Below, piece after piece: positions 1 through 11,820 of a stretch of DNA of 64,000 nucleotides. The notes beneath the pieces are model-generated. The model was not told the origin of the DNA, made no database searches, and was given only the letters and a program-made list of their open reading frames with translations. Made by a program: the position numbers and the translations under genes. Origin of the DNA: an uncultured Sinobacteraceae bacterium. GTDB taxonomy: Bacteria > Pseudomonadota > Gammaproteobacteria > Nevskiales > Nevskiaceae. Position 1 is the first letter of the stretch. Each line of letters opens with the position of its first letter. The DNA lies in the NCBI GenBank assembly GCA_903822975.1, contig CAIJRD010000013.1, positions 1 through 64,000 of the forward strand. Direction: 5' to 3'.

Positions 1-232
1 ACGTCACACGCCGTTCTTCAAGGGCTACCGTCCGCAGTTCTACTTCCGCACGACCGACGTCACGGGTGCGGTGGAGCTGCCGGAAGGCACCGAGATGGTG
101 ATGCCTGGCGACAACATCAAGGTCAACGTCGAGCTGATCGCACCGATCGCGATGGAGGAGCAGGTCCGCTTCGCCATCCGTGAGGGCGGCCGTACCGTCG
201 GCGCAGGCGTGGTGACCAAGATCCTGGCGTAA
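1..232 (+). CDS. tuf: Elongation factor Tu, C-terminal part (truncated by window start)
   Basis: Frame 2 reads [76 protein letters not shown], the typical EF-Tu C-terminus. Confidence 0.97.
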   Translation, partial: RHTPFFKGYRPQFYFRTTDVTGAVELPEGTEMVMPGDNIKVNVELIAPIAMEEQVRFAIREGGRTVGAGVVTKILA

Positions 233-286
233 ACCCGACTCGTTTCGCGCTGCAGACGAAAGTCTGCAAATAAAGCGCGAAATCTG

Positions 287-315
287 TTGCGGACTTCTGG
301 GGGCGTCGATATAAT
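287..315 (+). promoter_or_regulatory. Putative sigma70 promoter of the S10 operon (TTGCGG, 17 nt, TATAAT)
   Basis: Perfect -10 hexamer TATAAT at 310-315, -35 TTGCGG at 287-292, 17-nt spacer, upstream of rpsJ. Confidence 0.7.
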
Positions 316-404
316 TCGCGCCCCTTAGTTTCAACCCCCCAATAGTTTTTGTTCCCAGTGATGGGCGCGCAGTTGGGGCCGTTCTTTAAGACTTGAGTGC
401 AAGC

Positions 405-722
405 ATGGCAGCGACCAGCCAATCGATTCGTATTCGGCTCAAAGCCTTCGATCATCGTTTGATCGATAAATCGGCACGTGAGATCGTCGAAACCGCGAAA
501 CGCACCGGCGCAGTAGTGCGCGGTCCGATTCCGTTGCCGACCCGCAAGGAGCGCTACACCGTCCTGGTGTCGCCCCACGCCGACAAGGACGCGCGCGATC
601 AGTACGAGATCCGCACCCACAAACGTCTGATGCAGATCATCGATCCGACCGAGAAGACCGTGGACGCCCTGTCCAAGCTCGATCTCCCGGCCGGCGTCGA
701 AGTTCAGATCCGCGTCAACTAA
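405..722 (+). CDS. rpsJ: 30S ribosomal protein S10
   Basis: [46 protein letters not shown]; operon position. Confidence 0.97.
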   Translation: MAATSQSIRIRLKAFDHRLIDKSAREIVETAKRTGAVVRGPIPLPTRKERYTVLVSPHADKDARDQYEIRTHKRLMQIIDPTEKTVDALSKLDLPAGVEVQIRVN

Positions 723-742
723 TCGCCGAAAGGAGATATCAC

Positions 743-1378
743 ATGACTATCGGCATTATTGGTCGCAAGGCGGGCATGACCCGCATTTTCACGGAGAACG
801 GCGAGTCGATCCCGGTCACCGTGATCGAATGCACGCCCAACCGCGTCACTCAAGTCAAGACTGTTGAGACCGACGGCTATCGCGCCGTGCAGGTCACGCT
901 CGGCGAAAAGAAGCCGAGCCGCGTCAATGCAGCCCTCACTGGCCACTTCAAGAAGGCCGGCGTTGCTGCAGGTCGTGGCCTCTGGGAATTCCGCTTGCAC
1001 GGTGACGAGGGCAAAGACCTCGCCAATGGCGCGGAACTCAAAGTCGACACGTTCGATGGCGTCAAGGCCGTCGACGTGACCGGCACCAGCCTCGGCAAAG
1101 GTTTCGCCGGCGTGCAGAAGCGCTGGAATTTCGGCGGCGGTCGTGCCAGCCACGGTAACTCGCTGTCGCATCGCGTGCCGGGCTCCATCGGTCAGCGCCA
1201 GAGTCCGGGCCGCGTGTTCAAGGGCAAGAAGATGGCTGGCCATATGGGCAGCGATACGGTCACTGCGCTGAACCTCGATCTGGTGAAGATCGATGTCGAG
1301 CGCAACCTGCTGCTGGTCAAGGGCGCCGTGCCCGGCCACAAGGGCGCCGATGTCGTCGTGCGTCCGACGGTGAAGTAA
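743..1378 (+). CDS. rplC: 50S ribosomal protein L3
   Basis: [29 protein letters not shown]...; SD AGGAG upstream; synteny. Confidence 0.97.
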   Translation: MTIGIIGRKAGMTRIFTENGESIPVTVIECTPNRVTQVKTVETDGYRAVQVTLGEKKPSRVNAALTGHFKKAGVAAGRGLWEFRLHGDEGKDLANGAELKVDTFDGVKAVDVTGTSLGKGFAGVQKRWNFGGGRASHGNSLSHRVPGSIGQRQSPGRVFKGKKMAGHMGSDTVTALNLDLVKIDVERNLLLVKGAVPGHKGADVVVRPTVK

Positions 1379-1388
1379 AGGTCGAGTC

Positions 1389-1994
1389 ATGGATATCCAA
1401 CTGCATAACAGCAAAGAGACTCTGAACGTGGCCGATGGCCTGTTCGGCGTCGAATACAACGAGCCGCTGATTCATCAGGTGGTTACTGCTTATCTCGCGG
1501 GCGGCCGTGCCGGCACCGCGAAGCAGAAGACCAAGGGTGAGGTCCGTGGCGGTGGCAAGAAGCCGTGGAAGCAGAAAGGCACCGGCCAGGCGCGCGCGGG
1601 TTCGATCCGCAGCCCGCTGTGGCGTGGTGGCGGCAAGACGCACGCCGCCGTGCCGCGCGATCACAGCCAGAAGGTCAACCGCAAGATGTACCGCGGCGCG
1701 CTGCGCTCGATTTTCGCCGAGCTGCACCGCCAGGGTCATCTGGTGATCGCTGATGCCTTCACGGTCGAAGCGATCAAGACCAAGAGCCTGATCGAAAAGC
1801 TGAAGGATGTCGGCGGCAATGACATCCTGATCATCACGGAAAATATCGACAAGAACCTGGCGCTGTCCGCCCGCAATCTGCATCGCGTGGATGTGATGGA
1901 CGTCGCCAGCATCAACCCGGTGGCGCTGCTGTCGTTCGCCAAGGTGTTGGTCACCGCTCCGGCGGTGAAGAAACTGGAGGCCTGGCTGTCATGA
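1389..1994 (+). CDS. rplD: 50S ribosomal protein L4
   Basis: [41 protein letters not shown] motif; synteny. Confidence 0.97.
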   Translation: MDIQLHNSKETLNVADGLFGVEYNEPLIHQVVTAYLAGGRAGTAKQKTKGEVRGGGKKPWKQKGTGQARAGSIRSPLWRGGGKTHAAVPRDHSQKVNRKMYRGALRSIFAELHRQGHLVIADAFTVEAIKTKSLIEKLKDVGGNDILIITENIDKNLALSARNLHRVDVMDVASINPVALLSFAKVLVTAPAVKKLEAWLS

Positions 1995-2311
1995 GCAAAA
2001 TCAAGAGCGCCAGCGATCGCCTGCATCAGGTTCTCGTGGCTCCGGTCATTTCGGAGAAGAGCACCCGCGCGGCGGAAAAGAACAACCAGGCTGTGTTCAA
2101 GGTGCTGCGCGATGCGCGCAAGCCCGAGATCAAGAACGCAGTCGAAAAGCTGTTCAACGTGAAGGTTGAAGGCGTGCGCACCCTCAACGTCAAGGGCAAG
2201 ACCAAGCGGGTCGGTCAGTCCATGGGCGTGCGTTCGGACTGGAAGAAGGCATACGTGACGCTGGCCGAAGGTCAAGAGATTGACTTCATGACCGGCAGCA
2301 CCGCGGCCTAA
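1991..2311 (+). CDS. rplW: 50S ribosomal protein L23
   Basis: [32 protein letters not shown] overlap with rplD. Confidence 0.97.
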   Translation: MSKIKSASDRLHQVLVAPVISEKSTRAAEKNNQAVFKVLRDARKPEIKNAVEKLFNVKVEGVRTLNVKGKTKRVGQSMGVRSDWKKAYVTLAEGQEIDFMTGSTAA

Positions 2312-2323
2312 GGAACTCTGACA

Positions 2324-3154
2324 ATGCCACTACAAAAAACCAGACCGACTTCGCCGGGCCGTCGCCACGTCGTCAAGGTCACCACGCCGGATCTCTACAA
2401 GGGCGCGCCGCACGGCCCGCTGCTGGAGTCCAAGCATTCGACCGGTGGTCGTAACAACCACGGCCACATGACCACGCGCCATAAAGGCGGCGGTCACAAG
2501 CAGACGTATCGCATCATCGACTTCAAGCGCGACAAGGACTCCGTCCCCGCCGAAGTCGAGCGCGTCGAATACGATCCGAACCGTAGCGCGCACATCGCGC
2601 TGCTGAAGTATCGCGATGGCGAGCGCCGTTACATCATCGCGCCGCGCGGCATCAAGCCGGGCGATGCGATCCAGTCGGGTTTCGACGCACCGATCAAGCC
2701 GGGCAATGCGCTGCCGCTGCGCAACATCCCGATCGGTTCGACGATTCACTGCATCGAAATGCGTCCGGGCAAGGGTGCGCAGATTGCGCGTTCCGCCGGT
2801 GCCGCCGTGCAGCTCGTCGCGCGTGAAGGCGAGTACGCCACGCTGCGTCTGCGTTCGGGTGAAATGCGCCGCATCCTCGGTGAATGCCGCGCCGTCATCG
2901 GCGAAGTCGGCAACAACGAGAACAACCTGCGGCATTACGGCAAGGCCGGTGCGAAGCGCTGGCGCGGTATCCGACCGACCGTCCGCGGTGTCGTCATGAA
3001 CCCGGTCGACCATCCGCATGGTGGTGGTGAAGGCAAGTCCGGTCAGGGCAACCCGCACCCGGTGTCGCCGTGGGGTCAGAAGGCCAAGGGTCTCAAAACC
3101 CGCAAGAACAAGCGCACGCAGCAGTTCATCGTGCGTAGCCGTCACAAGAAGTAA
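2324..3154 (+). CDS. rplB: 50S ribosomal protein L2
   Basis: [28 protein letters not shown] and [28 protein letters not shown]. Confidence 0.98.
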   Translation: MPLQKTRPTSPGRRHVVKVTTPDLYKGAPHGPLLESKHSTGGRNNHGHMTTRHKGGGHKQTYRIIDFKRDKDSVPAEVERVEYDPNRSAHIALLKYRDGERRYIIAPRGIKPGDAIQSGFDAPIKPGNALPLRNIPIGSTIHCIEMRPGKGAQIARSAGAAVQLVAREGEYATLRLRSGEMRRILGECRAVIGEVGNNENNLRHYGKAGAKRWRGIRPTVRGVVMNPVDHPHGGGEGKSGQGNPHPVSPWGQKAKGLKTRKNKRTQQFIVRSRHKK

Positions 3155-3178
3155 GCAACGAGTTAACGAGAGTCCCTC

Positions 3179-3481
3179 ATGCCGCGTTCCGTCAAGAAAG
3201 GCCCGTTTGTCGATCACCATCTCTCGAAGAAGGTGACCGATGTGCAGGCGAGCCGCGTCAAGAAGCCGATCAAGACCTGGTCGCGCCGCTCGATGATCAC
3301 GCCCGACATGGTCGGTCTGACCATCCAGGTGCATAACGGTCGTCAGCACGTGCCGGTGTTCATCACTGAAAACATGGTCAGCCACAAGTTGGGCGAGTTT
3401 GCGCCGACGCGCACGTTCAAGGGCCACTCCGGCACCGGCGACAAGAAGACCGCGGCCCCGGCGGCCGCCCCGGCGCGGTAA
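3179..3481 (+). CDS. rpsS: 30S ribosomal protein S19
   Basis: [19 protein letters not shown]...; synteny. Confidence 0.97.
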   Translation: MPRSVKKGPFVDHHLSKKVTDVQASRVKKPIKTWSRRSMITPDMVGLTIQVHNGRQHVPVFITENMVSHKLGEFAPTRTFKGHSGTGDKKTAAPAAAPAR

Positions 3482-3492
3482 GGAGAGCGATC

Positions 3493-3828
3493 ATGCAGAC
3501 GCAAGCCGTACTCAAATTCGTCCGTCTCTCGCCGCAGAAAGGCCGGCTGCTCGCCGACCTCGTGCGCGGCAAGAAAGTCGACGAGGCGCTGAACATTCTC
3601 AAGTACTCGCCGCAGCGTGCCGCCGGCATCGTGCGCAAGGTGCTTGAGTCCGCCATCGCCAACGCCGAGAACAATGACGGCGCCGATGTCGATGAGCTGA
3701 AGGTGTCCGCGATCATGATTGACGAAGGTCCGGTCATGAAGCGTATTCGTCCGCGTGCCAAAGGCCGTGCGGACCGTATTTCCAAGCGCACCAGTCACAT
3801 CACCGTGCGCGTTGGCGACGGCAAGTAA
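3493..3828 (+). CDS. rplV: 50S ribosomal protein L22
   Basis: [25 protein letters not shown]...[22 protein letters not shown]. Confidence 0.97.
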   Translation: MQTQAVLKFVRLSPQKGRLLADLVRGKKVDEALNILKYSPQRAAGIVRKVLESAIANAENNDGADVDELKVSAIMIDEGPVMKRIRPRAKGRADRISKRTSHITVRVGDGK

Positions 3829-3842
3829 GAGGCGATTAAGTC

Positions 3843-4538
3843 ATGGGTCATAAAGTTAATCCGAACGGCTTCCGCCTGGGCATCACCACTTCGTGGACTT
3901 CGAACTGGTATGCCGAAGGCCGTGCCTACGGTGCACAGCTGCTGAAGGACATTGCGGTTCGCAAGTTCCTGAAAGCCAAGCTCGCTGCCGCCTCGGTCTC
4001 GCGTATCCAGATCGACCGTCCGGCGAAGTCGGCGCGCGTCACGATTCACACCGCGCGTCCGGGCATCGTCATCGGCAAGAAGGGCGAGGACATCGAGAAG
4101 CTGCGTCAGGAAGTTTCGAAGAAGATGGGCCTGAAGCCGGACATGGTCCACATCTCGGTCGAAGAAATCCGCAAGCCGGAAATCGACGCCCAGCTGATCG
4201 CCGAAAGCGTTGCCCAGCAGCTCGAGCGCCGCATCATGTTCCGTCGCGCCATGAAGCGCGCGGTGCAGAACGCGATGCGTCAGGGTGCGGGCGGCATCAA
4301 GATTCAAGTGGGTGGCCGACTGAACGGCGCCGAGATCGCGCGCGTCGAGTGGTATCGCGAAGGTCGCGTGCCGTTGCACACGCTGCGCGCCTATATCGAT
4401 TACTCGACCGCGGAAGCGAAGACCAACTACGGCGTTATCGGCGTCAAGGTTTGGGTGTTCAACGGCGAGATTTTTGAAGCCGCCAAGCCCGACCGTCCGG
4501 ACCGCAAGGACGATGTGGCTGCGGAAGCAGCCGCTTAA
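3843..4538 (+). CDS. rpsC: 30S ribosomal protein S3
   Basis: [26 protein letters not shown] domain [11 protein letters not shown]. Confidence 0.98.
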   Translation: MGHKVNPNGFRLGITTSWTSNWYAEGRAYGAQLLKDIAVRKFLKAKLAAASVSRIQIDRPAKSARVTIHTARPGIVIGKKGEDIEKLRQEVSKKMGLKPDMVHISVEEIRKPEIDAQLIAESVAQQLERRIMFRRAMKRAVQNAMRQGAGGIKIQVGGRLNGAEIARVEWYREGRVPLHTLRAYIDYSTAEAKTNYGVIGVKVWVFNGEIFEAAKPDRPDRKDDVAAEAAA

Positions 4539-4577
4539 TTCCCGGGCGCACAGACCAGATTTAGGAGATTTGCTGCC

Positions 4578-4991
4578 ATGATGCAGCCCAAACGAACCAA
4601 GTACCGCAAGCAGCAGAAAGGCCATAACCGTGGCCTCGCCCAGAATGGCAACAAGGTCAGCTTCGGCGAATTCGGCCTGAAGTCGGTCGAGCGCGGCGCC
4701 ATTACTGCTCGCCAGATTGAAGCCGCACGTCGTGTCATCACGCGCTATGTGAAGCGTGGCGGCAAGATGTGGATCCGCATTTTCCCCGACGTTCCGGTCA
4801 CCCGTAAGCCGCTCGAAGTTCGAATGGGCTCGGGCAAAGGTAACGTCGAGTGGTGGGTTGCGAAGATCCAGCCGGGCAAGATGCTTTATGAACTGGAAGG
4901 TGTCACCGAAGCCGAAGCACGCGAGGCATTCCGCCTGGCCGCTGCCAAGCTGTGCGTGAAGACCACCTTCGTGCAGCGGACGATCCTGTAA
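4578..4991 (+). CDS. rplP: 50S ribosomal protein L16
   Basis: [20 protein letters not shown]...; start could be 4578 or 4581. Confidence 0.97.
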   Translation: MMQPKRTKYRKQQKGHNRGLAQNGNKVSFGEFGLKSVERGAITARQIEAARRVITRYVKRGGKMWIRIFPDVPVTRKPLEVRMGSGKGNVEWWVAKIQPGKMLYELEGVTEAEAREAFRLAAAKLCVKTTFVQRTIL

Positions 4992-5206
4992 TGAGCACCG
5001 AATACCTGAAAGACATCCGTTCCAAGTCGGAAGCGGATCTGAAGAACGAGTTGGCCGCGCTGCGCAAGGAGCAGTTCAACCTGCGCATGTCGAAGGCGAT
5101 GGGTCAGATGAACCAGACGCATCTGGTGCACGACGTGCGCAAGAAGATCGCGAAGGTCAAGACCGTCATGCAGCAGCAAGCGATTAGCAAGGCGAAGGCG
5201 TCATGA
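4991..5206 (+). CDS. rpmC: 50S ribosomal protein L29
   Basis: [37 protein letters not shown] overlaps the rplP stop. Confidence 0.95.
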   Translation: MSTEYLKDIRSKSEADLKNELAALRKEQFNLRMSKAMGQMNQTHLVHDVRKKIAKVKTVMQQQAISKAKAS

Positions 5207-5532
5207 GCGAAGAAACCAAAGTTGAGGGCGCCGAGAAGGCGCAGCGCCGCATCGTCGGCCGCGTGCTGAGCAGCAAGGCCGACAAGACCATCACGGTCGC
5301 GGTCGAGCGCAGCGTCAAGCATCCGGTCTATGGCAAGTACGTGCGCCGCACCACCAAGCTGCATGCGCACGACGAGAACAATGAAAGCCACGAGGGTGAC
5401 CTCGTTGCCGTGGTTGAAACCCGCCCGCTCTCGCGCACCAAACACCACAAGCTGGTGCAGGTGATCGAGCGCGCCAGCGCCCTGCAGCAGAAGGAAGCGG
5501 CCGCTGCGGCGGCGCTCGCACCGGGAGGCTAA
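5203..5532 (+). CDS. rpsQ: 30S ribosomal protein S17
   Basis: [40 protein letters not shown]. Confidence 0.96.
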   Translation: MSEETKVEGAEKAQRRIVGRVLSSKADKTITVAVERSVKHPVYGKYVRRTTKLHAHDENNESHEGDLVAVVETRPLSRTKHHKLVQVIERASALQQKEAAAAAALAPGG

Positions 5533-5535
5533 GCC

Positions 5536-5901
5536 ATGGTTCAACAGGAATCGATGTTGATCGCCGCTGACAACAGCGGCGCCAAGCTGGTGCAGGTGAT
5601 CCGCGTTTGCGGCAGCACGCACCGTCGTTTCGCCGGTATCGGCGACGTCATCAAAGTCACCGTCAAGGATGCGATCCCGCGCGGCAAGGTCAAGAAGGGC
5701 GAAGTGCATGACGCCGTCGTCGTTCGCACCCGCAAGGGTGTGCGTCGTCCGGACGGCTCGCTGATCCGTTTCGACACCAATGCCGCCGTGTTGCTGACCA
5801 CCAAGATGGAGCCGATCGGCACCCGTATCTTCGGGCCCGTGACGCGCGAGCTGCGTGAGCGCTTCATGCGCATCATCTCGCTCGCTCCCGAAGTGCTGTA
5901 A
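5536..5901 (+). CDS. rplN: 50S ribosomal protein L14
   Basis: [24 protein letters not shown]... Confidence 0.98.
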   Translation: MVQQESMLIAADNSGAKLVQVIRVCGSTHRRFAGIGDVIKVTVKDAIPRGKVKKGEVHDAVVVRTRKGVRRPDGSLIRFDTNAAVLLTTKMEPIGTRIFGPVTRELRERFMRIISLAPEVL

Positions 5902-5913
5902 AGGACGCAAGCC

Positions 5914-6252
5914 ATGCAGAAGATCAAGAAGGGCGACGAAGTCGTCGTCATCACCGGTAAGGACAAGGGCCGCCGCGGAACTGTCAGCCAAGTGCTGAAG
6001 ACCGGCAAGGTTGTCGTCGAAGGCATCAACATCGCGAAGAAGCACACCAAGGGCGACCCGAACTCGGGTACCGCCGGTGGCATCGTCGAGAAGGAAATGC
6101 CGATCGATACGTCGAACGTCGCGCTGTGGAATTCGCGTGCGAACGACGGCAAGGGTGGTGCGGACCGTGTCGGCATCAAGTTCATCGGCGAAGGCGACAA
6201 TCGCAAGAAAGTCCGCTTCTTCAAGTCGAACCAAGAAGTGTTGGACGCTTAA
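5914..6252 (+). CDS. rplX: 50S ribosomal protein L24
   Basis: [44 protein letters not shown]. Confidence 0.97.
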   Translation: MQKIKKGDEVVVITGKDKGRRGTVSQVLKTGKVVVEGINIAKKHTKGDPNSGTAGGIVEKEMPIDTSNVALWNSRANDGKGGADRVGIKFIGEGDNRKKVRFFKSNQEVLDA

Positions 6253-6274
6253 AGCGTAAGTATCGAGATTGGCA

Positions 6275-6814
6275 ATGACCGCTAACCTGCAAACCTATTA
6301 CCAGAAGACCGTCGCGCCGAGCTTGCAGAAGAAGTTCGACTGCAGCGTCATGGCCGTGCCGAAGATCACCAAGATCACGCTCAACATGGGCGTGGGCGAG
6401 GCGACTTCAGACCGCAAGGTCATCGAGCACGCCGTGTCCGACATGACCGCCATCGCCGGCCAGAAGCCAGTGGTGACCAAGTCGCGTCTGTCGATCGCCG
6501 GCTTCAAGGTCCGCGAAAACTATCCGGTTGGCGTGAAGGTCACGCTGCGCCGCGAGCGCATGTACGAATTCCTCGAGCGCCTGGTGTCGATCGCGCTGCC
6601 GCGTATCCGCGACTTCCGCGGCCTCAAGGCCAGCGGCTTCGACGGCCAGGGCAACTACAACTTCGGCATCACCGAACAGATCATCTTCCCGGAAATCGAC
6701 TACGACAAAGTCGATCAGATCCGCGGTATGAACATCACCATTACCACCACCGCGAAGACGGACGAGGAAGGTCGGGCGCTGCTCGAAGCCTTCAGCTTCC
6801 CGTTCCGCAAGTAA
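6275..6814 (+). CDS. rplE: 50S ribosomal protein L5
   Basis: [16 protein letters not shown]...[32 protein letters not shown] at 6275, inside the listed TTG ORF. Confidence 0.97.
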   Translation: MTANLQTYYQKTVAPSLQKKFDCSVMAVPKITKITLNMGVGEATSDRKVIEHAVSDMTAIAGQKPVVTKSRLSIAGFKVRENYPVGVKVTLRRERMYEFLERLVSIALPRIRDFRGLKASGFDGQGNYNFGITEQIIFPEIDYDKVDQIRGMNITITTTAKTDEEGRALLEAFSFPFRK

Positions 6815-6826
6815 GGTTGAGCGAGC

Positions 6827-7132
6827 ATGGCTAAACGCAACATGATCAACCGCGAGGTCAAGCGACTCAAGCTGGCCAAGCAGCATTCCAAGAAGCGCCT
6901 GGCGCTGAAGGAAATCCTCAATTCGGTCGACGCCGGCTACGAAGAGAAGCAGGCCGCATCCGTGGCGCTGCAGAAGCTGCCGCGCGATTCGTCGAAGTCG
7001 CGCCAGCGCAACCGCTGCTCGATCACGGGCCGCTCGCGCGGCGTGTATCGCAAGTTCGGTCTGTCGCGCATGAAGCTGCGCGAGTCCGCAATGCGCGGTG
7101 AAATCCCGGGCCTGAAGCTGGCGAGCTGGTGA
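6827..7132 (+). CDS. rpsN: 30S ribosomal protein S14 (zinc-independent type)
   Basis: [19 protein letters not shown]...[26 protein letters not shown]; 101 aa, no CxxC pairs. Confidence 0.96.
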   Translation: MAKRNMINREVKRLKLAKQHSKKRLALKEILNSVDAGYEEKQAASVALQKLPRDSSKSRQRNRCSITGRSRGVYRKFGLSRMKLRESAMRGEIPGLKLASW

Positions 7133-7140
7133 GATAGAAC

Positions 7141-7536
7141 ATGAGCATCAATGATCCGATTGGCGACTTCCTGACCCGCATCCGTAACGGTCAGCAGGCG
7201 CGCAAGAAAACCATTTCGTCGCCGTCGTCCAAGCAGCGCGAGGCCGTTGCCGCCGTGCTGAAGGACGAGGGTTACATCGCCGATTTCGCCGTGAAGGCGG
7301 ATGGCAACAAGAAAGTCATGACCGTGACGCTGAAGTATTTCGAAGGCAAGCCGGTGATCGAGCGTATCGATCGCATCAGCACGCCTTCGCTGCGCGTGTA
7401 CAAGGACAGCGACTCGCTGCCCAAGGTGCTCGGCGGGCTCGGCGTGGCGATCATTTCGACTTCGTCGGGTGTGGTGACGGATCGCGCTGCGCGCGCGGCC
7501 GGCCACGGCGGCGAAATCATCTGCTACGTGGCTTAA
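7141..7536 (+). CDS. rpsH: 30S ribosomal protein S8
   Basis: [20 protein letters not shown]...[31 protein letters not shown]. Confidence 0.97.
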   Translation: MSINDPIGDFLTRIRNGQQARKKTISSPSSKQREAVAAVLKDEGYIADFAVKADGNKKVMTVTLKYFEGKPVIERIDRISTPSLRVYKDSDSLPKVLGGLGVAIISTSSGVVTDRAARAAGHGGEIICYVA

Positions 7537-7557
7537 CGCGCGATCAGGAGATAAGCC

Positions 7558-8088
7558 ATGTCAAGAGTCGCAAAAATGCCGGTGAAGATTCCGGCCGGTG
7601 TACAGATCACCCCGGAAGCGGGTTCGGTCACCGTCAAAGGCGCAAAGGCTTCGTTGCATCTCGTGCTGCCGAAGTCTGTGCAGATCGAGATCAAGGACGG
7701 CCAGGCGATCGTGGTGGCTGATTCAGTGAGCAAGGACCCGGCAATGTCGGGCACCGTGCGCGCGCTGATCAACAACATGGTCGACGGCGTCACCAAGGGT
7801 TACGAGAAGCGCCTGGCGCTGGTCGGCGTCGGTTACCGCGCTGCGGTTGCCGGCAAGAAGCTGAACCTGAGCCTGGGCTTTTCGCACCCGGTCGAGTTCG
7901 CGATTCCGGAAGGCATTTCGGTGGAAACGCCGACGCAGACCGAAATCATCATCAAGGGCGCCGACAAGCAGATGGTCGGCCTGGTCGCGGCCAAGATTCG
8001 CGGATACCGTCCGCCGGAGCCTTACAAGGGCAAGGGTGTGCGTTACCTCGGCGAGAAGGTCGTGATGAAGGAAGCGAAGAAGAAATAA
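7558..8088 (+). CDS. rplF: 50S ribosomal protein L6
   Basis: [16 protein letters not shown]...[27 protein letters not shown]. Confidence 0.97.
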   Translation: MSRVAKMPVKIPAGVQITPEAGSVTVKGAKASLHLVLPKSVQIEIKDGQAIVVADSVSKDPAMSGTVRALINNMVDGVTKGYEKRLALVGVGYRAAVAGKKLNLSLGFSHPVEFAIPEGISVETPTQTEIIIKGADKQMVGLVAAKIRGYRPPEPYKGKGVRYLGEKVVMKEAKKK

Positions 8089-8102
8089 GTTGAGTTGATG
8101 CC

Positions 8103-8459
8103 ATGAGCCCGAAGAAAACATCCCGTCTGCGCCGCGCCCTGCGCGCCCGCTCCAAGATCCGCGAGCTGGGTGCAGTGCGCCTGTCGGTGTATCGCACGCC
8201 GCAGCACATTTACGCTCAGCTGATCGCTGCCGATGCCGGCACCACGATTGCCTCTGCGTCGACTGTCGAGAAGTCGCTGGTGGAAGGCCTCAAGGCCACC
8301 GGCAACGTCGAAGCCGCGAAGAAAGTCGGTGCGATGATCGCCGAGCGCGCGAAGGCTGCCGGCATCACCAAGGTGGCGTTCGACCGTTCCGGTTTCCAAT
8401 ACCATGGCCGCGTGAAAGCGCTGGCCGATGCGGCGCGCGAAGGCGGCCTGGAGTTCTAA
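8103..8459 (+). CDS. rplR: 50S ribosomal protein L18
   Basis: [28 protein letters not shown]...[26 protein letters not shown]. Confidence 0.97.
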   Translation: MSPKKTSRLRRALRARSKIRELGAVRLSVYRTPQHIYAQLIAADAGTTIASASTVEKSLVEGLKATGNVEAAKKVGAMIAERAKAAGITKVAFDRSGFQYHGRVKALADAAREGGLEF

Positions 8460-8462
8460 GAT

Positions 8463-8975
8463 ATGGCATCCAATCATCAGTACGACGACGGCCAGTCCGG
8501 CGATTTCAAAGAGAAGTTGGTCTCGGTCAACCGCGTTTCGAAGACGGTCAAGGGCGGTAAGCAGTTCGCCTTTGCCGCATTGACGGTCGTCGGTGACGGC
8601 GCCGGTCGCGTCGGTTTCGGTTACGGCAAGGCGCGTGAAGTGCCGGTCGCGATCCAGAAAGCGATGGAGCGTGCGCGCAAGAACATGATCGCGGTGCCGC
8701 TGAAGGGTCTGACCCTGCAGCACGAGATCTGGGGTACGCACGGTGCGACCCGCGTGTTCATGAAGCCCGCTTCCGACGGTACCGGTGTCATCGCCGGTGG
8801 CGCGATGCGCGCAGTGTTCGAAGTGGCCGGCGTGCAGAACGTGCTGGCGAAGTCGTTCGGTTCGCGCAACGCCATCAACGTCGTGCGTGCGACGGTCGAT
8901 GCGCTGCAGCGCATGAACCTGCCGTCCGACATCGCCGCCAAGCGCGGCAAGAGTCTCGAAGAAATTCTCGGCTAA
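8463..8975 (+). CDS. rpsE: 30S ribosomal protein S5
   Basis: [45 protein letters not shown]. Confidence 0.98.
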   Translation: MASNHQYDDGQSGDFKEKLVSVNRVSKTVKGGKQFAFAALTVVGDGAGRVGFGYGKAREVPVAIQKAMERARKNMIAVPLKGLTLQHEIWGTHGATRVFMKPASDGTGVIAGGAMRAVFEVAGVQNVLAKSFGSRNAINVVRATVDALQRMNLPSDIAAKRGKSLEEILG

Positions 8976-8990
8976 GCGAGCGATAGAACC

Positions 8991-9191
8991 ATGACCGCCA
9001 AGAACGAAGCCGTTAAAGAAGTCCGCCTGACGCTGGTGCGCAGCCTGTTCGGTCGTCTCGAGAATCATCGCGCCTGCGTGCGCGGTCTCGGTCTGACCCG
9101 CATGCACCAGACCGTGCAGGTCAAGGCCACACCCGAGAACATGGGTATGGTCAACAAGGTCGCCTTCATGCTGAAGGTTGAAGAAGCCTGA
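8991..9191 (+). CDS. rpmD: 50S ribosomal protein L30
   Basis: [47 protein letters not shown]. Confidence 0.95.
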   Translation: MTAKNEAVKEVRLTLVRSLFGRLENHRACVRGLGLTRMHQTVQVKATPENMGMVNKVAFMLKVEEA

Positions 9192-9235
9192 ATCGTCACC
9201 AAGACGATCAGGTCGCGAGAATTGAGAGCGCAACG

Positions 9236-9670
9236 ATGAAACTGAATACGATCAAGCCGGCTGAAGGCGCAAAGACCGAACGCGTTCGCGTCGGCCGTGG
9301 TATCGGCTCCGGCATGGGCAAGACCGCAGGCCGCGGTCACAAGGGTCAGCGCGCCCGCAAGGGTGGTCGCGGCAAGATCGGTTTCGAAGGCGGCCAGATG
9401 CCGATTCAGCGCCGTCTGCCGAAGCGTGGCTTCACCTCGGCGATCGCGCGCACTTCGGCTGAAGTGCGTCTGTCGGACCTGGAAAAGATCAAGGATGTCG
9501 AGATCGATCTGGCCGTGCTGAAGGCGGCTGGCATCGTGCCGTTGCAGACGCTGCAGGCCAAGCTGATCAAGTCCGGCAAGCTGACCCGCAAGGTGTCGCT
9601 GAAGGGAATCGGCGTGACCAAGGGCGCACGCGAAGCGGTTGACGCTGCCGGCGGCAGCATCGCGGAATAA
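9236..9670 (+). CDS. rplO: 50S ribosomal protein L15
   Basis: [44 protein letters not shown]. Confidence 0.97.
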   Translation: MKLNTIKPAEGAKTERVRVGRGIGSGMGKTAGRGHKGQRARKGGRGKIGFEGGQMPIQRRLPKRGFTSAIARTSAEVRLSDLEKIKDVEIDLAVLKAAGIVPLQTLQAKLIKSGKLTRKVSLKGIGVTKGAREAVDAAGGSIAE

Positions 9671-9698
9671 CCTAGCTCTCGAGCGGACGAAACGCGCA

Positions 9699-11039
9699 AT
9701 GGCGAACGGAACCAGCGGTGCAGGCGGGATGATGCCGGACCTCTCCAAGATCGGAGAAGTGCGCAGTCGTCTGCTGTTCCTGCTCGGTGCCTTGATCGTC
9801 TACCGCATCGGCTCGTTCATCCCGGTGCCGGGAATCGATCCGGCCAAGCTGGCGGCGCTGTTCGACCAGCAGAAGGGCACCATCCTCGACATGTTCAACA
9901 TGTTCTCGGGTGGCGCGCTGCATCGTTTGTCGATCTTCGCACTCGGCGTCATGCCGTATATCTCGGCGTCGATCATCGTGCAGTTGATGGCCTCGGTGCT
10001 GCCTCAGCTGAAGGAACTGCGCAAGGAAGGCGAGTCGGGTAAGCGCAAGCTGACCATGTACACCCGCTACGGTACGCTGGGTCTGGCGACATTCCAGTCG
10101 ATCGGCGCGGCCCTTGCCCTCCAGAAGTCCGGTGTCGCGCTCGCGCCCGGCTTTGGCTTCGTGTTCACCGCGGCGATCGCGCTGATCACCGGCACCATGT
10201 TTCTGATGTGGCTGGGCGAGCAGATCACCGAGCGCGGTATCGGCAACGGTATGTCGATGATCATTTTTTCAGGCATCGTTGCCGGCATGCCGCGCGCCAT
10301 CGGCGCCACGGCGCAGCTGGTCAGCGAGGGCTCGCTGAATCCGATCGTCGTGATCCTGATCTTCGCGCTGGTGCTCGGCGTGACGACGTTCGTGGTCTTC
10401 GTCGAGCGTGCCCAGCGCCGCATCCCGATTCACCACGCGCGTCGTCAGCAGGGCCGCCGCCTGTTCGCCGCACAGACGCAGCATCTGCCGCTCAAGCTCA
10501 ACATGTCGGGCGTGATTCCGCCGATCTTCGCGTCGTCGATCATCCTGTTCCCGGCGACGGTCATCCGCTTCTTCGGTGACTCGGCGCAGGGCGGTTTCCT
10601 GCAGCGTGTTGCCAATGCGCTGTCGCCCGGCGAAGCGCTGTACACAGTGCTGTATGCGGCGCTGATCATCTTCTTCTGCTTCTTCTACACCGCGCTGGTG
10701 TTCGATTCGCGCGAAACCTCGGAAAACCTGAAGAAGTCGGGCGCATTCATTCCTGGCGTTCGCCCGGGCTTGATGACGGGCCGTTACATCGACCAGGTGC
10801 TGACGCGTTTGACCGTCGCCGGTTCGTTGTACATCACCGCCGTGTGCCTGGTGCCGGAAATCTTCGTCAACTATTTCCACGTGCCGTTTTCGTTCGGCGG
10901 CACTTCGCTGTTGATTACCGTTGTCGTGGTGATGGATTTCATGGCGCAGCTGCAAGCGCATCTGATGTCGCACCAGTACGAAGGCTTGCTGAAAAAGGCA
11001 AACCTGAAGTCGCTCAGCCGCGCCGGCTCCGCCCGATAA
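9699..11039 (+). CDS. secY: Protein translocase subunit SecY
   Basis: [33 protein letters not shown]...; multi-TM; ATG at 9699, inside the listed upstream-start ORF. Confidence 0.97.
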   Translation: MANGTSGAGGMMPDLSKIGEVRSRLLFLLGALIVYRIGSFIPVPGIDPAKLAALFDQQKGTILDMFNMFSGGALHRLSIFALGVMPYISASIIVQLMASVLPQLKELRKEGESGKRKLTMYTRYGTLGLATFQSIGAALALQKSGVALAPGFGFVFTAAIALITGTMFLMWLGEQITERGIGNGMSMIIFSGIVAGMPRAIGATAQLVSEGSLNPIVVILIFALVLGVTTFVVFVERAQRRIPIHHARRQQGRRLFAAQTQHLPLKLNMSGVIPPIFASSIILFPATVIRFFGDSAQGGFLQRVANALSPGEALYTVLYAALIIFFCFFYTALVFDSRETSENLKKSGAFIPGVRPGLMTGRYIDQVLTRLTVAGSLYITAVCLVPEIFVNYFHVPFSFGGTSLLITVVVVMDFMAQLQAHLMSHQYEGLLKKANLKSLSRAGSAR

Positions 11040-11071
11040 GCGCGCCTTTAGTTTTTCGTTAGAGGTCTGTC

Positions 11072-11185
11072 ATGAAAGTCCGTGCTTCCGTCAAAAAGAT
11101 TTGCCGTAACTGCAAGGTCGTGCGCCGCAATGGTGTTGTGCGCGTGATCTGCAGCGATCTGCGCCACAAACAGCGTCAGGGCTAA
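11072..11185 (+). CDS. rpmJ: 50S ribosomal protein L36 (not in the supplied ORF track)
   Basis: Manual translation: [37 protein letters not shown] (37 aa) with CxxC...C...H zinc ligands; follows secY. Confidence 0.96.
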   Translation: MKVRASVKKICRNCKVVRRNGVVRVICSDLRHKQRQG

Positions 11186-11227
11186 GTAACAGTCGCGCGA
11201 GCGCTCGCTCGCCGACGCGTTATGACA

Positions 11228-11249
11228 TTGCCCGAGCGGCTTCGGGCAA
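11228..11249 (+). promoter_or_regulatory. Stem-loop TTGCCCGA-GCGGCT-TCGGGCAA in the rpmJ-rpsM spacer
   Basis: Perfect 8-bp inverted repeat with 6-nt loop; no T-tract follows. Confidence 0.55.
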
Positions 11250-11356
11250 GACTTCCCCAGAAATCGGGAGTCACGCCAGGAATGCTTAATAGAGTTTAGA
11301 TTTCAAGAGTTTCGGAGCGATTAGCTCCCAGTACGCAGCAAACCAGAGGTTCCCGA

Positions 11357-11386
11357 TTGTAGGAGTGCCCGGATTTCCGCTACACT
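11357..11386 (+). promoter_or_regulatory. Putative promoter of the alpha operon (TTGTAG, 18 nt, TACACT)
   Basis: Hexamers located about 50-80 bp upstream of rpsM in a 249-bp spacer. Confidence 0.45.
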
Positions 11387-11434
11387 ATCCGGCTTCCTGC
11401 GTCACTTTCGTTTCAATCAAGAGAGATTCATCGC

Positions 11435-11794
11435 ATGGCACGTATCGCGGGCGTCAATGTCCCGGCCAATAAGCACACCGTGATCGCGATTCAGTCGATC
11501 TACGGCATCGGCGCAACTCGCGCCAAGAAGATCTGCACGGCCGCCAAGGTCAATCCCACGGTCGCGATCAAGACGCTGACCGAAGGCGAGCTCGATCTGC
11601 TGCGTGCCGAAATTGCCAAATACACGGTCGAAGGCGATCTGCGCCGCGAAGTGTCGATGAGCATCAAGCGCCTGATGGACATGGGCTGCTACCGCGGCCA
11701 GCGTCATCGCCGCGGTCTGCCGGTGCGGGGTCAGCGGACTCGTACCAATGCGCGCACCCGCAAGGGTCCGCGTAAAGCGATCCGTAAGACCTGA
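11435..11794 (+). CDS. rpsM: 30S ribosomal protein S13
   Basis: [34 protein letters not shown]...[25 protein letters not shown]. Confidence 0.97.
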   Translation: MARIAGVNVPANKHTVIAIQSIYGIGATRAKKICTAAKVNPTVAIKTLTEGELDLLRAEIAKYTVEGDLRREVSMSIKRLMDMGCYRGQRHRRGLPVRGQRTRTNARTRKGPRKAIRKT

Positions 11795-11820
11795 TCACCG
11801 ATTAATTCAAGAAAGAATTC

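Noticed and set aside
2330-3427. 365-aa minus-strand ORF opposite rplB/rpsS
   Set aside because: Antisense to certain ribosomal genes; His/Arg/Asp-rich shadow composition typical of GC-rich antisense frames.
5104-6234. 376-aa minus-strand ORF opposite rpsQ-rplN-rplX
   Set aside because: Shadow ORF over confident ribosomal protein genes.
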